Shown here piece after piece: positions 25,906 to 35,045 of a stretch of 64,000 nucleotides of DNA (positions within the stretch are counted from its first letter, which is position 1; every line of letters starts with the position of its first letter). This stretch comes from Methylophaga nitratireducenticrescens (GTDB taxonomy: Bacteria; Pseudomonadota; Gammaproteobacteria; Nitrosococcales; Methylophagaceae): NCBI RefSeq assembly GCF_000260985.4, contig NC_017857.3, positions 186,001 to 250,000 of the forward strand. Reading direction: 5' to 3'. The translations under genes and the position numbers were made by a program. A model generated the notes under the pieces. That model searched no databases. It was given only the letters and a program-made list of their open reading frames with translations, and had not been told where the DNA came from.

Positions 25906-28353
25906 CTACCATTGGAAAGAGTAAGAAACGCGAAGCATTGCTCCGCGTGCCGGGATGTTGCTGGTGTTCTGCCCGTCACGTAGCAACTGACCGAAAACAG
26001 TCTGGTAGTCATTGTTCAACAGATTCTCAATGCCGACATTCAGTGTTCCCATACGTCCGTTGAGGGTATTAAGCAGATCGACGGTGGTGTAGTTATCGAC
26101 TTCAAGTCGATCAACGCCATCGTCGAAAGCATCATTGCGATGGCCCGAATACAGCGCCTGCAAACGTACATTCCACCACTCGTAAGGACTGTATTGGAGG
26201 TAACCTGTCAGTTTTAATGGCGGGATGCGTAAGCTGTCCAGAGCGAGATCGCTACCGCCACTGGGATTCTCCCGCTCTCCTTTAAGCCAAGTAAATGTGC
26301 CCCCCAGACTCAGCCGATCATTGACGGAATAATCCATCGCTGCTTCCACGCCGTAGATCTGCTCGCGGCTACGATCCTGCGCGACGGAGAAATTCTCGAT
26401 GAATATACGACCTTTATCGGATTCACTATAAAAGCCGGCAAGGCTGGCGCTTAATTTTCGCCCTGTTCCCCGAATACCTATTTCGTAGCTGTCGGTAATG
26501 TTAGGATCCAGATTAGGGTTATCAACATTAAATCCAGCTGGCGCCAGTCGTAATAACAGACCTATATCCGGTAGTTCAAATGCCTGGGAAAAATCGGCAT
26601 AAACATCAATGCTTTCGCTGAGTGTGACGACCGCGCCGAAATTATAGCTGGTTTCTGAATAGTCCAGCTCCCCGCCTTCGATCGAATTACCCTGCCCGAG
26701 AGTGGTGTAATCCGAAAAGCTGACATCCACCCATTCATGACGTACGCCACCACGCAGGATCAGCCAATCGGCCGGGAAAAGTTCGAGCTGTCCAAACACA
26801 CCATAGGATTCGGTCTTAATCTCGGGCACGAACGTGCGTTCTGAATCGGTTACGATAAAATGGGTGCCACCTGAAGAATCAAAGGCATCACCATCAAACA
26901 GGGTGGCCGGTTGAGCAGTTTCCTCATGGTTAAAATCTGCACCCCAGAGCAGCGTGGCATCAACGGGGGCCATATCAAACAGAGGTGTATCAAAGGTCAG
27001 GCGGCCGCCGTAAACCTCGGACTCCAGAAAGGTCTGCGCGAGGTTGTTCCAACTGCCGAAGGGTCGCCCATCGAATGGCGAGAAACGGGTTTCGTAGTCA
27101 CGGTAATAGATTTGAGAATTTAAGGTACTGCCGAACAAATCCTGTTTGCTGTAATCCAGATTCAGAATCAGATTCTGCCGATCAGTCTGATCATCCAGTT
27201 GCAGTCCTTTTAGCGATCGTGCCTGTACATCACCAGGGGGAAAGGCTCTGACCGCCGGATCAGAGATAAAGTCCGTATCCTGTTCGGCATCAAGAAAACT
27301 GGCCGTCAACTGGAGTCGTTGATCACCAAAATCGTAGCCGAGCTTGCCGAGTAAATCCAGACTGTCGGTATCCATCAGGTCACCCTGACTGGGTTCAGGG
27401 GCAATTCTTGCACCATCCGCATCATAAAAGCTTTGCACCCGCTCACCGGAAAACGACAAAAGATAATCCACCGCACCCTGTTTGCCACTGACTTTCTGAT
27501 CCAGTCTCCCCGACAAACTATCTGAGTCAAGTTGCGTCAGACTGCTACCCCCAGACAGGCTGGTCTCAAAGCTTGCCGGTCCCGCTTCGCCCTTGACTGT
27601 ATTGATATGAATGATACCGCCTGCCGCGCCACCGCCATAAACAGAGCTGCCGCCGCGCACCACTTCAATACTCTCGATACTCGATGCAGTGAGATTGAAA
27701 AGATCCCGCGAGACATTTCGGTTGGTGTTCATCGGTACACCGTCAATCAGCACCAGAACCTTTCGCCCCCGCAAAGTTTGTGATGAGTTACTTAAAGTGC
27801 CACTCGACGGGGCCATGCCGGGCACCAGTTTACCGAGTATTTCCGCCACGTTACCCGACATCTCCTGTTGTTGCTTAATGGCTGTTTTGTCGATGGTTGT
27901 CACACTGCGAGAAAGGGTATCCATCGTTCTACCGAATCTGGAAGACGTTACCGTTACTGTCTCCAATTCCACCGACGCTTGCGCCTGCTGTAGCCGCTTA
28001 ACCAGCGTATAGCTGCCATTTTCGAGCTGCTTTGACTGCAAGCCGCTCGCTACCAGCAGCTTGCTGAGCAGCTCTTCGGGCACATAACTACCGGTATATT
28101 CGGCAGCAGTCTGCCCCTTGACGATATCGGGGGTAAAAGAGACCGTGATGCCGCTCTGCACTGAAAACTGGATCAAAGCTGACTCCAGAGATCCTGCAGC
28201 AATAGTAATGCGCTGTTGCTGCAACGCAGTCTGGGCATAAGCAGGCGTTATCATTACACCACCCGTCAGCACTATGTTGCTAACAATGCTTGCTGCCAGT
28301 AAATGGCGATTAAGTGGTTTGAGTTTATTCCAGAAAGCATGTTGTTTTTTCAT
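25906..28353 (-). CDS. module E: STN-containing TonB-dependent receptor
   Basis: 815 residues: signal peptide (to about 40), STN domain (about 48-100), TonB-box-like LETVTVTSS, plug with LVLIDGVPMNT and VVRGGSSVYGGGAAGGIIHI, and a barrel ending in FQW. The plug resembles the colicin I receptor/FepA/vitamin B12-type group more than FoxA, so its ligand class probably differs from A, C and D. Catecholates or another metal chelate are possible; sequence alone does not decide. Confidence 0.9.
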   Translation of the reverse strand: MKKQHAFWNKLKPLNRHLLAASIVSNIVLTGGVMITPAYAQTALQQQRITIAAGSLESALIQFSVQSGITVSFTPDIVKGQTAAEYTGSYVPEELLSKLLVASGLQSKQLENGSYTLVKRLQQAQASVELETVTVTSSRFGRTMDTLSRSVTTIDKTAIKQQQEMSGNVAEILGKLVPGMAPSSGTLSNSSQTLRGRKVLVLIDGVPMNTNRNVSRDLFNLTASSIESIEVVRGGSSVYGGGAAGGIIHINTVKGEAGPASFETSLSGGSSLTQLDSDSLSGRLDQKVSGKQGAVDYLLSFSGERVQSFYDADGARIAPEPSQGDLMDTDSLDLLGKLGYDFGDQRLQLTASFLDAEQDTDFISDPAVRAFPPGDVQARSLKGLQLDDQTDRQNLILNLDYSKQDLFGSTLNSQIYYRDYETRFSPFDGRPFGSWNNLAQTFLESEVYGGRLTFDTPLFDMAPVDATLLWGADFNHEETAQPATLFDGDAFDSSGGTHFIVTDSERTFVPEIKTESYGVFGQLELFPADWLILRGGVRHEWVDVSFSDYTTLGQGNSIEGGELDYSETSYNFGAVVTLSESIDVYADFSQAFELPDIGLLLRLAPAGFNVDNPNLDPNITDSYEIGIRGTGRKLSASLAGFYSESDKGRIFIENFSVAQDRSREQIYGVEAAMDYSVNDRLSLGGTFTWLKGERENPSGGSDLALDSLRIPPLKLTGYLQYSPYEWWNVRLQALYSGHRNDAFDDGVDRLEVDNYTTVDLLNTLNGRMGTLNVGIENLLNNDYQTVFGQLLRDGQNTSNIPARGAMLRVSYSFQW

Positions 28354-28402
28354 TCCATTTCCTGTTTTTTCGATTAAGTTGCTACGTTGATTTACAACGT
28401 TT

Positions 28403-28433
28403 CTATCTAACAGGCCGAATAGGAATCAAAATC
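28403..28433 (-). promoter_or_regulatory. candidate FecI-type promoter before receptor E
   Basis: Minus-strand GATTTTGATTCCTATTCGG plus 12 further bases matches the stretch before receptor C at 22 of 31 positions. It lies 50 bp before the receptor start in a 334-bp gap (28354-28687). The rest of the gap holds nothing else that I recognise. Confidence 0.45.
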
Positions 28434-28687
28434 AACAACACTTAATTTTAGTTTTTTTACAAAAGCTACCTCAAAAGCAGTTCACAGATTGGGTTGAAGA
28501 ATGCCTCCCAAGATCATTAACCACAGCTACGAGTAACAATATTTATCAACAAATTATGCCGATTCAATTGAAAAAACTGTTTCGGCTTATCTCCATTCAA
28601 ATGGGCTCCATAGCCAACTTTCTATAAGTCATGCTACTTTTCTTAATCTGCGAAATCTGCGGATGATAGGAATTGCAAAGACCGCTG

Positions 28688-29629
28688 TTAAGCAGGCTCC
28701 ACTCTGGCCCAGAAACGCGTGAAATAGTGGATTCTGACCGGCAGGGTACCGCTGAGATTTTCCAGAACAGCACGTGTATCGTTGAGGTGGAATGAGCCCG
28801 AAATTCGATAAGCTGAAACAGCAGGATCGTAATCCAATACGCCCTTGTGATAACGACTTAGCTCTTTAATAAAACGATCCAAACGCCAGTTGCTGACTAT
28901 TAACAAACCTTGCGTCCAGGCAGCGGCCGTATCTGGCAACGCTCGGACATCACCATAACGATCAAAGGTAAAGCCGGCCTGCTGGCCGCTTTGCAGTCTG
29001 ATAGGTTTGGCAAGCATTTTTTCCGGCATGATCTCAACAGCATGCTCAAATACGCCTACCTGGGTTTTATCATCGTCGCAGTGGATCTGAAAACGCGTTC
29101 CCAATGCCCGGATTTGTCCATGCCGGGTTCGCACAATAAATGGCCGGGCCTGTTTATCCTCACTTGTGGCGATCTGTATTTCACCATAGTGGAGCGTTAA
29201 TTCGCGTATTGCATTATCATAATTAACATCAAAAGCCGTGTTGGTATTGAGGTTGACTAAACTGCCATCAGCCAAAAAAATATCGCGTTGTTGACCAACT
29301 CTCGTCCGATAATCTGCCACAAAGCCATAAACTGTTGTTTTTTTTGTCCATGCGGTTCCAACACCACCGACCATCAACATTAGCGTAAGAACCTTAATCA
29401 TTTCCCTTCGAGAGCGTCGCACGTTATCCATCGTTCCGGTACGGATTTCACCGGGAAGCCTGTCCATTGTTTTTTGTAGTTTTTCGACTCGTTGCCAAGC
29501 CTTCTGATGCAGAGGATTTGATTCCAACCATCTTGTATGGGCTTCATGCAGAGAGTCATCTGAATTAGCGGAGTTTAAATCCAAATACCACGTCACCGCT
29601 TCTTCCAGAATTTCAGCATTAATTTCCAT
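28688..29629 (-). CDS. module E: FecR-like anti-sigma factor/regulator
   Basis: 313 residues: DUF4880 N-terminus (EEAVTWYLDLNSANSDD), hydrophobic segment near 75-92, FecR domain with IFLADGSLVNLNTNTAF and ALGTRFQI, and the C-terminal YRISGSFHLNDTRAVLENL region. Starts 13 bases after the sigma gene. The most divergent of the five FecR proteins here by eye. Confidence 0.92.
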   Translation of the reverse strand: MEINAEILEEAVTWYLDLNSANSDDSLHEAHTRWLESNPLHQKAWQRVEKLQKTMDRLPGEIRTGTMDNVRRSRREMIKVLTLMLMVGGVGTAWTKKTTVYGFVADYRTRVGQQRDIFLADGSLVNLNTNTAFDVNYDNAIRELTLHYGEIQIATSEDKQARPFIVRTRHGQIRALGTRFQIHCDDDKTQVGVFEHAVEIMPEKMLAKPIRLQSGQQAGFTFDRYGDVRALPDTAAAWTQGLLIVSNWRLDRFIKELSRYHKGVLDYDPAVSAYRISGSFHLNDTRAVLENLSGTLPVRIHYFTRFWARVEPA

Positions 29630-29642
29630 TGATTAAAACCAG

Positions 29643-30134
29643 TTAATCCTCGATCATCAATAAACATTGCGTCATAGCACGGATAAAATGCTTTCGCACA
29701 GTATTGACTGAAATTCCAAGCCGACGACCAATCTCAGTATAAGAAAGCCCATCAAGCTGAGCCATTAAAAAAATCTGCCTGCTCCGTTCACTCAAACTGT
29801 CGAGCATACGGTCAATTTCCAGTAAGGTTTCAATAATACTGTGGCGTGTTTCAGCTGAGATATCATTTTGTTCGGGTTGTTCTTTCAGTGCATCCAGATA
29901 AGCTTGTTCGACACTACGCCGACGAAATAGATCTATTAAAAGCCCGCGGGCAACACTGCTAAGATAAGCTTTGGGTGCACGCAACTCGATAGCACGCTCC
30001 TGAATTAACACCTTGATAAAAGTCTCTTGCGTCAAGTCACTGGCCTGATCTGCGCAATCCAGTCTCTTTCTAATCCAGTGCCAAAGCCAATTGTGATGTG
30101 TTTTGTAAAGGGCCTCAAAATGTGAATGAGACAT
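29643..30134 (-). CDS. module E: FecI-family ECF sigma factor
   Basis: 163 residues. Sigma-2: LYKTHHNWLWHWIRKRLDC and DLTQETFIKVL; linker RAPKAYLSSVARG; sigma-4: FLMAQLDGLSYTEIGRRLGI. Complete. The best matching promoter is about 400 bp upstream, unlike modules A and D where it lies directly before the gene. Confidence 0.93.
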   Translation of the reverse strand: MSHSHFEALYKTHHNWLWHWIRKRLDCADQASDLTQETFIKVLIQERAIELRAPKAYLSSVARGLLIDLFRRRSVEQAYLDALKEQPEQNDISAETRHSIIETLLEIDRMLDSLSERSRQIFLMAQLDGLSYTEIGRRLGISVNTVRKHFIRAMTQCLLMIED

Positions 30135-30360
30135 AATCCTTAAAACCTCGGTTGTCAGTTAATCGCTGATGCTTATAAGGCCATTAATAATCAGGTTTCA
30201 TAACGACCATCTCTCGCCATGTCAATTTAACAGCACTTCATCATTCGTATTGCTGCTGATACCTTAACAAGGAGAAATAATATCGCTAACGAACGCCACA
30301 ATCTTTCTTCTCTTCGGAGTTTAATGCAGGTTTCATCCAAATCCATTAAGGCCCCTAAAT

Positions 30361-30379
30361 GCGAATAGCATACATTACT
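30361..30379. promoter_or_regulatory. Fur-like box in the module E leader
   Basis: GCGAATAGCATACATTACT resembles the Fur boxes of modules A and D (shared GAATA..ATACATTA). It lies 226 bp before the sigma E gene. No good -35 is visible next to it. Confidence 0.4.
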
Positions 30380-30529
30380 ATTTAACCATACGCATTAATA
30401 TGATCACCGCATCACCTAACTGTTCAGTCCTGGGTTGCACCTTTAGTATGAACACAACTTTATTCTCAAACAGCGTTGTAAGACACTGCGCAAAACGAAA
30501 CAATTTCGATACATCTTTTCTGTTTAGTG

Positions 30530-30570
30530 GAGAATGAGACGCATTAATATTGTTTTGCTTTAACAGACAA
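30530..30570 (-). promoter_or_regulatory. module E distal sigma-gene promoter with Fur box
   Basis: Fur-like GAGAATGAGACGCATTAAT (30530-30548) overlaps a minus-strand -10 TAATGC (30546-30541) with -35 TTGTCT (30570-30565) 18 bp away. It aligns with the module D promoter. The gap 30135-30623 between sigma E and the TerB-like gene otherwise holds no clear gene, so the transcript would carry a leader of nearly 400 bases. Confidence 0.6.
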
Positions 30571-30623
30571 TGACACCGATTTAAAAAAGCCTCAACTAAA
30601 CACTTAATTTAAGAATTTACGAC

Positions 30624-31079
30624 TCATGAATGCCCGGTTGCCGCTAGCTTAGCGGCAATATAGTCACGGTGTTCGACGTATAACAAGTTACTGATACGGC
30701 GAATAACATGCTGCTCTATTTGATGGATTTCCTGATCAGCATTGGCTAATTGCCAGAGGATATGGATCAATTCAATTTTCTTTTTCTGGCTGTAACGACG
30801 ATTGATTTCCGAGGTAAAGGCAAAATAATCTGTAGCAGATTTGTGTGCGTGTTCAGCTTCAGTGAGCAGACTTTCTGCCACATCTTTATCAAGTGAAAAA
30901 CGTTTCTGCAAAATGGATAGCAACGTGTCCCGCTCTTCATCTTTAAAATGATAATCAGCAGCAATGACTTCTATCATTAACGCAGCGGCTGCAAGCTTCA
31001 CGGATAAATGTGCAGCATCACCGGAATCGTTATCGTCAAGCAATTCTCGCTGTAAAAGTTGTTTGAGTTTATCGAGCAT
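30624..31079 (-). CDS. TerB-like protein
   Basis: 151 residues, all helical, with the acidic TerB/DjlA-N signature (VIAADYHFKDEERDTLLSIL and ADQEIHQIEQHVIRRISNLL). TerB-type domains bind metal and are linked to tellurite resistance and stress responses, but this stand-alone form is uncharacterised. It lies 52 bases after the GNAT-C39 gene on the same strand and could be the last gene of that unit. Confidence 0.8.
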   Translation of the reverse strand: MLDKLKQLLQRELLDDNDSGDAAHLSVKLAAAALMIEVIAADYHFKDEERDTLLSILQKRFSLDKDVAESLLTEAEHAHKSATDYFAFTSEINRRYSQKKKIELIHILWQLANADQEIHQIEQHVIRRISNLLYVEHRDYIAAKLAATGHS

Positions 31080-31131
31080 AGGTTTCTCCTGTACTGAAGT
31101 GACAGATTAATCACGCAGCAGTTCTTAAGGA

Positions 31132-32262
31132 TTATTTTGTCGAGTGTAAAATCACAGCCGCCTGATAACGGGGTTTTCCATAACCTAACATGCGATTGAA
31201 CTCTTTATGAGTCACCGGAACGTAGAAGCTGTCGGTGAGGGTTTTGTCATCATCCCAATCAATATCCGGATCATGAAAATAGACAAAGGTATCTGAAATC
31301 GATACCAGCACCACCCAATGCGGTGATTTGTTCTGATTGAGCCGGTATGAGCTAATTAACACTACTGCCAGTGCACCCTGGTTCAGATAGTCACGCAGTA
31401 AATTCACATCGATTTGCCGCATCTGCTGCTCGACTTCCGAGGTTTCCAGCTGTCGCATAAAGTCCTGATGCACACATTCCATCACCGCTTTTTTATCTTC
31501 ACTACGTACACCGTTCACAAACGGCACATCATTACTATTGGTGATTAAGGTAGTGTTGAAATAACGTCGCCATGCCGCCAGAGCCAGACCCTGCGCGCTA
31601 CAGCCACCGTGTCCGGAAGTCATAAATATGGTGGTAGCTTCACGCCATAACTGTAATTCCAGCCCCCGATCCAGATGCATGACCGGTTGCAGCGTTTTCA
31701 TTGCCATCATCAAACTGGCTGGGCCACAGGTAAAATCGGTGCTTTGTGAATAATGAAATACCTGCTGATGCAGTTCTTCCGGTTGCGGTTGCAACACCTT
31801 CATCATACGTAGGGCGTTGGCATGATCCTCGTAGTAGTCAGTGACGATTTCGAACTGGTGATAGCCTAGACTTTCATAAAGTTTTATCGCACCAGCATTA
31901 TCGGGCCGTACTTCCAGTCGAATAAAACTGCGGCCTGCTGTCAATGCCGCCTGCTCGGCTTCACGCATCAAAGCCCGGGCAATTTTCTGATTACGATATT
32001 CAGGTAATACCGCCAGCGAATAGATGCGTCCCAGCGAAGTGCCCCGGGCATATAGCAACAGCACATAGCCCATCAATTTTTGTTGCTGCTCGGCGACCAG
32101 TAATAACGCGTTGGCCTTGTTGATCATCCATTTAAAACTGCGGCGGGAGAGGTGATCGCTGTCAAAACAGATATTTTCGATAGCCAGCAGCGCATCTACA
32201 TCGGCCAACGTGGCTGCACGAAAGGTTATTGGATCAACCTGTTGATTAACTGCCTGTTGCAT
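31132..32262 (-). CDS. GNAT acetyltransferase fused to C39-like cysteine peptidase
   Basis: 376 residues. Residues 10-155 are a GNAT domain with the acetyl-CoA motif RNQKIA after IYSLAVLPEY. Residues 165-376 are a C39-like papain-fold domain with Cys179 in FTCGPASL, His315 in PHWVVLV and Asp331 in FHDPD. Such fusions occur beside RimK-type ATP-grasp genes in other proteobacteria and are predicted to modify or trim peptides or proteins; none I know of is biochemically resolved. It overlaps the upstream peptidase gene by 17 bases, so the two are co-transcribed. There is no signal peptide, so it acts in the cytoplasm. Confidence 0.88.
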   Translation of the reverse strand: MQQAVNQQVDPITFRAATLADVDALLAIENICFDSDHLSRRSFKWMINKANALLLVAEQQQKLMGYVLLLYARGTSLGRIYSLAVLPEYRNQKIARALMREAEQAALTAGRSFIRLEVRPDNAGAIKLYESLGYHQFEIVTDYYEDHANALRMMKVLQPQPEELHQQVFHYSQSTDFTCGPASLMMAMKTLQPVMHLDRGLELQLWREATTIFMTSGHGGCSAQGLALAAWRRYFNTTLITNSNDVPFVNGVRSEDKKAVMECVHQDFMRQLETSEVEQQMRQIDVNLLRDYLNQGALAVVLISSYRLNQNKSPHWVVLVSISDTFVYFHDPDIDWDDDKTLTDSFYVPVTHKEFNRMLGYGKPRYQAAVILHSTK

Positions 32263-33316
32263 TAGTGGTCAAACCCTCCAGGGCCATTTCGATGACCTGG
32301 CGCCCGCGGAACAATACCAGCTCTTGCCATTGAGTTTCATCAGGACAGAAAAAATCCTGCATTGCGTGTTTAATATCCAGCGTTTTCTGGTCGGACCAAT
32401 CGATTTTGCCGGATTGTTGTAACTGTTGATCTGCAAACAGCACTTTAAGCATTTGTTGATTGCTAAAAGTACCGAATTCCAATGTCAGAAAACACACGTT
32501 ACTCCCTTGCTGATGCCAGAAATAATCGTGCAAACCGTACTTAACACCAGAAGTAGACGTACCCAGCGCCGGTTCGGTCACTGTCGGGCCAAATAATTGC
32601 CGCGCTTTTTTTTGACCGGCAGTTTCAGGAAGATGATCACAGATTAATTCGCCATATCCATAAGGTCCGAGTCCACTATGAATATCTATAACAATAACGT
32701 TATCGCGTTTTTCTGGTTTCAGTTGTGCGACCAGCTCTTCAATGGTTTGACGTGACCAGCTGGCTTGTTCACCACCAAAATAAAGCGCATCGGCTTTGCT
32801 GTATTGGCCCTGGCTGAGCTTATCAAACTGCTCTCGCTGCTCCCCAATCATATCCACTGCGTCCTTTTGCTTACTGAGCTTTTCCCATATCGCTATCGCA
32901 TCAGCAGAGTCTGGAAGCTTAGCCGTAAAATCAACAAAGTTACGGTTGATATCGATGCCTTCATGGTCATTTCGGCTGGCACAGGCAAATCCCCAGGGAT
33001 TTAACGCATGCACCATAACAACACACACATCGGCGGGTAACCGTCGGTGACGTCCCACAAAATCAGATTGAATTGCTGAGCCTACTCCCCCCTCAACACC
33101 ATGAACGCCAGAAACCAGTACCAGAATATTTTTTGCCTTGGGGCTGCCAGCCCAGGCAATATCACAAAACAAACGTTCGTTTTTTGGCCCGCGAAGCGGG
33201 TGAATAATATTGTTGACCCGTTCTACAATGGAGCTTGTTTCCACTGCTGATATGAACTTGTCACGTGCACCAGCATAGCGCTGAGAAAACACACTCAGAA
33301 CGGCTTCTGCATACAT
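32246..33316 (-). CDS. M14-like metallopeptidase (DUF2817)
   Basis: 356 residues with the zinc site of M14-type carboxypeptidases: His72 and Glu75 in VHGVEGG, His213 in DIHSGLG, and catalytic Glu278 in LTLEFGT. The NRNF motif (124-127) fits substrate-carboxylate binding. There is no signal peptide, so it is cytoplasmic. Context (RimK-like ligase opposite, GNAT-C39 fusion downstream) suggests it removes C-terminal residues added by the ligase or processes their peptide products. That role is inferred. Confidence 0.87.
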   Translation of the reverse strand: MYAEAVLSVFSQRYAGARDKFISAVETSSIVERVNNIIHPLRGPKNERLFCDIAWAGSPKAKNILVLVSGVHGVEGGVGSAIQSDFVGRHRRLPADVCVVMVHALNPWGFACASRNDHEGIDINRNFVDFTAKLPDSADAIAIWEKLSKQKDAVDMIGEQREQFDKLSQGQYSKADALYFGGEQASWSRQTIEELVAQLKPEKRDNVIVIDIHSGLGPYGYGELICDHLPETAGQKKARQLFGPTVTEPALGTSTSGVKYGLHDYFWHQQGSNVCFLTLEFGTFSNQQMLKVLFADQQLQQSGKIDWSDQKTLDIKHAMQDFFCPDETQWQELVLFRGRQVIEMALEGLTTNATGS

Positions 33317-33483
33317 GGCAACAACTCTCCTGTAGATGAAAATTCGGCGAAGAATAGGCGACTTTTATGATTTTGACCAGATAATCAGCATAGTGGCAAA
33401 AATATTTATCTCAACCATGACACAATCACTTTATGATGCACAAATCGTCTGACTAATCTGATTCGGAGCAACGCTAAAGTCAT

Positions 33484-34968
33484 ATGACTAACCATTTGAT
33501 AATTCTTGAAAATATCGAAGACTGGGCACCTTACTTCCCCAGCGCGCAGGTCATCGCAGTGGATGATTATCTGCAAACCCCTTCCCCCAGTGCGAGTGAG
33601 CGTGCGCAAATTATTAACCTCTGTCACGGTCTTGAATATTTAAGCCCCGGCTATTACTGCTCCATGGTCGCTGAAGCACGAGGCCATCGGGTGATGCCGA
33701 GTTTGCGCACCATTAATGACTTATCCCGTAAAAGTCTTTATGCCTACGATTTATCGGATTTCGGAACCCAGCTGGATAAAGTCATTGCGGCCAGTGATAA
33801 ACAATCTGAAACCAGTTTCAAGCTGAAAGTCTTTTTTGGGCAATGTGAATTTAAAGGCCTGCAGAAGCTGGCAAGACAGATTTTTGAACAGTATCCCTGC
33901 CCAATCATCGAAATCGAGTTCAGCCATAAAGGTCACTGGTTAATCTCTGCTATCAAGGCTGCTCCGCTTAATCAGCTCAGCGACAGTGAGCAGGACAACT
34001 TCGCCAATGCTTTGGATGCATTCAGTCATAAGTTATGGCGCAAACCTTCTAAGCGTCGCCAATACCGATATGACATGGCCATTCTGCATAACCCTGATGA
34101 AAAAATGCCACCCAGTGATGCCACCGCATTAAAACGCTTTATCGCCAGTGGTAAACGTATCGGTATTGATGTCGAACTGATCACGCCGCGAGACTATATC
34201 CGTATTGCTGAATATGACGCTTTATTTATCCGTGAAACCACGGCGATACATAATCACACCTATAAATTTGCCCGCCGCGCTGAAAGCGAAGGTTTGGTCG
34301 TTATTGATGATCCGACTTCAATCATTCGCTGCACCAACAAGATCTATCTGAAAGAACTCTTGGAAAAGCATAATTTGCCGATGCCGGAATCACATTTGCT
34401 CTATCGCAATGATAAAACCGGTCTGGAAAAAATCTGTGCTGAAGCGACTTTCCCTTTGGTAATGAAGATTCCTGATGGCGCTTTTTCCAAAGGGGTTATC
34501 AAGGTCAACAATGCCGAAGAACTGCGTAGCAATGCAGCAGAGTTTTTCCAGCAATCGGCGATAATCCTGTTGCAGGAATTTATGTTTACCGATTATGACT
34601 GGCGTATTGGCGTGTTTAATAACAAACCAATTTATGCCTGCCAGTATTTTATGAGTAAAGGTCATTGGCAGATTTATAACCACAACACCAAAAAAGGCAC
34701 GGACTCAGGTAAATCAGCAGCGGTGCCGATTTCTGAAGTTCCGGAAAAAGTACTGAAAATCGCTGTAAAATCGGCTAAATTGGTTGGAGATGGTCTTTAT
34801 GGCATCGATATCAAACAAAGTGGTAGCCGGGTGGTGTTAATTGAAATCAACGATAACCCCAGTATCGACAGCGGCGTGGAAGATGCTTATCTAGGACCTG
34901 CTTTATACGACGATATAATGCGTGAATTTTTGCGAAGACTGGAAGCTCGCAAATCCCATCGTCAATAA
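33484..34968 (+). CDS. RimK-family ATP-grasp ligase with RLAN domain
   Basis: 494 residues. The N-terminal third (about 1-150, with HGLEYLSPGYYCSMVAEARGH) is the RimK-like ATP-grasp N-terminal (RLAN) domain. The rest is an ATP-grasp fold with PLVMKIPDGAFSKGVIKV for nucleotide binding and VVLIEINDNPSIDSGVED for metal binding. RimK enzymes add amino acids such as glutamate to protein C-termini or make short peptides. It diverges from the M14-GNAT-C39 pair across 167 bp, a set seen together in other bacteria. The substrate is unknown. Confidence 0.9.
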   Translation: MTNHLIILENIEDWAPYFPSAQVIAVDDYLQTPSPSASERAQIINLCHGLEYLSPGYYCSMVAEARGHRVMPSLRTINDLSRKSLYAYDLSDFGTQLDKVIAASDKQSETSFKLKVFFGQCEFKGLQKLARQIFEQYPCPIIEIEFSHKGHWLISAIKAAPLNQLSDSEQDNFANALDAFSHKLWRKPSKRRQYRYDMAILHNPDEKMPPSDATALKRFIASGKRIGIDVELITPRDYIRIAEYDALFIRETTAIHNHTYKFARRAESEGLVVIDDPTSIIRCTNKIYLKELLEKHNLPMPESHLLYRNDKTGLEKICAEATFPLVMKIPDGAFSKGVIKVNNAEELRSNAAEFFQQSAIILLQEFMFTDYDWRIGVFNNKPIYACQYFMSKGHWQIYNHNTKKGTDSGKSAAVPISEVPEKVLKIAVKSAKLVGDGLYGIDIKQSGSRVVLIEINDNPSIDSGVEDAYLGPALYDDIMREFLRRLEARKSHRQ

Positions 34969-34988
34969 AAGCCTTATTGATTAATATA

Positions 34989-35026
34989 AAAAAAGCGGTG
35001 GCTAAAAATTCAACCACCGCTTTTTT
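34989..35026. terminator. bidirectional terminator
   Basis: AAAAAGCGGTGG and CCACCGCTTTTTT form a strong hairpin with A/T tails on both sides, between the converging RimK-like and TonB receptor genes. Confidence 0.92.
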
Positions 35027-35045
35027 GGTTTGGCTTATCGTTATC

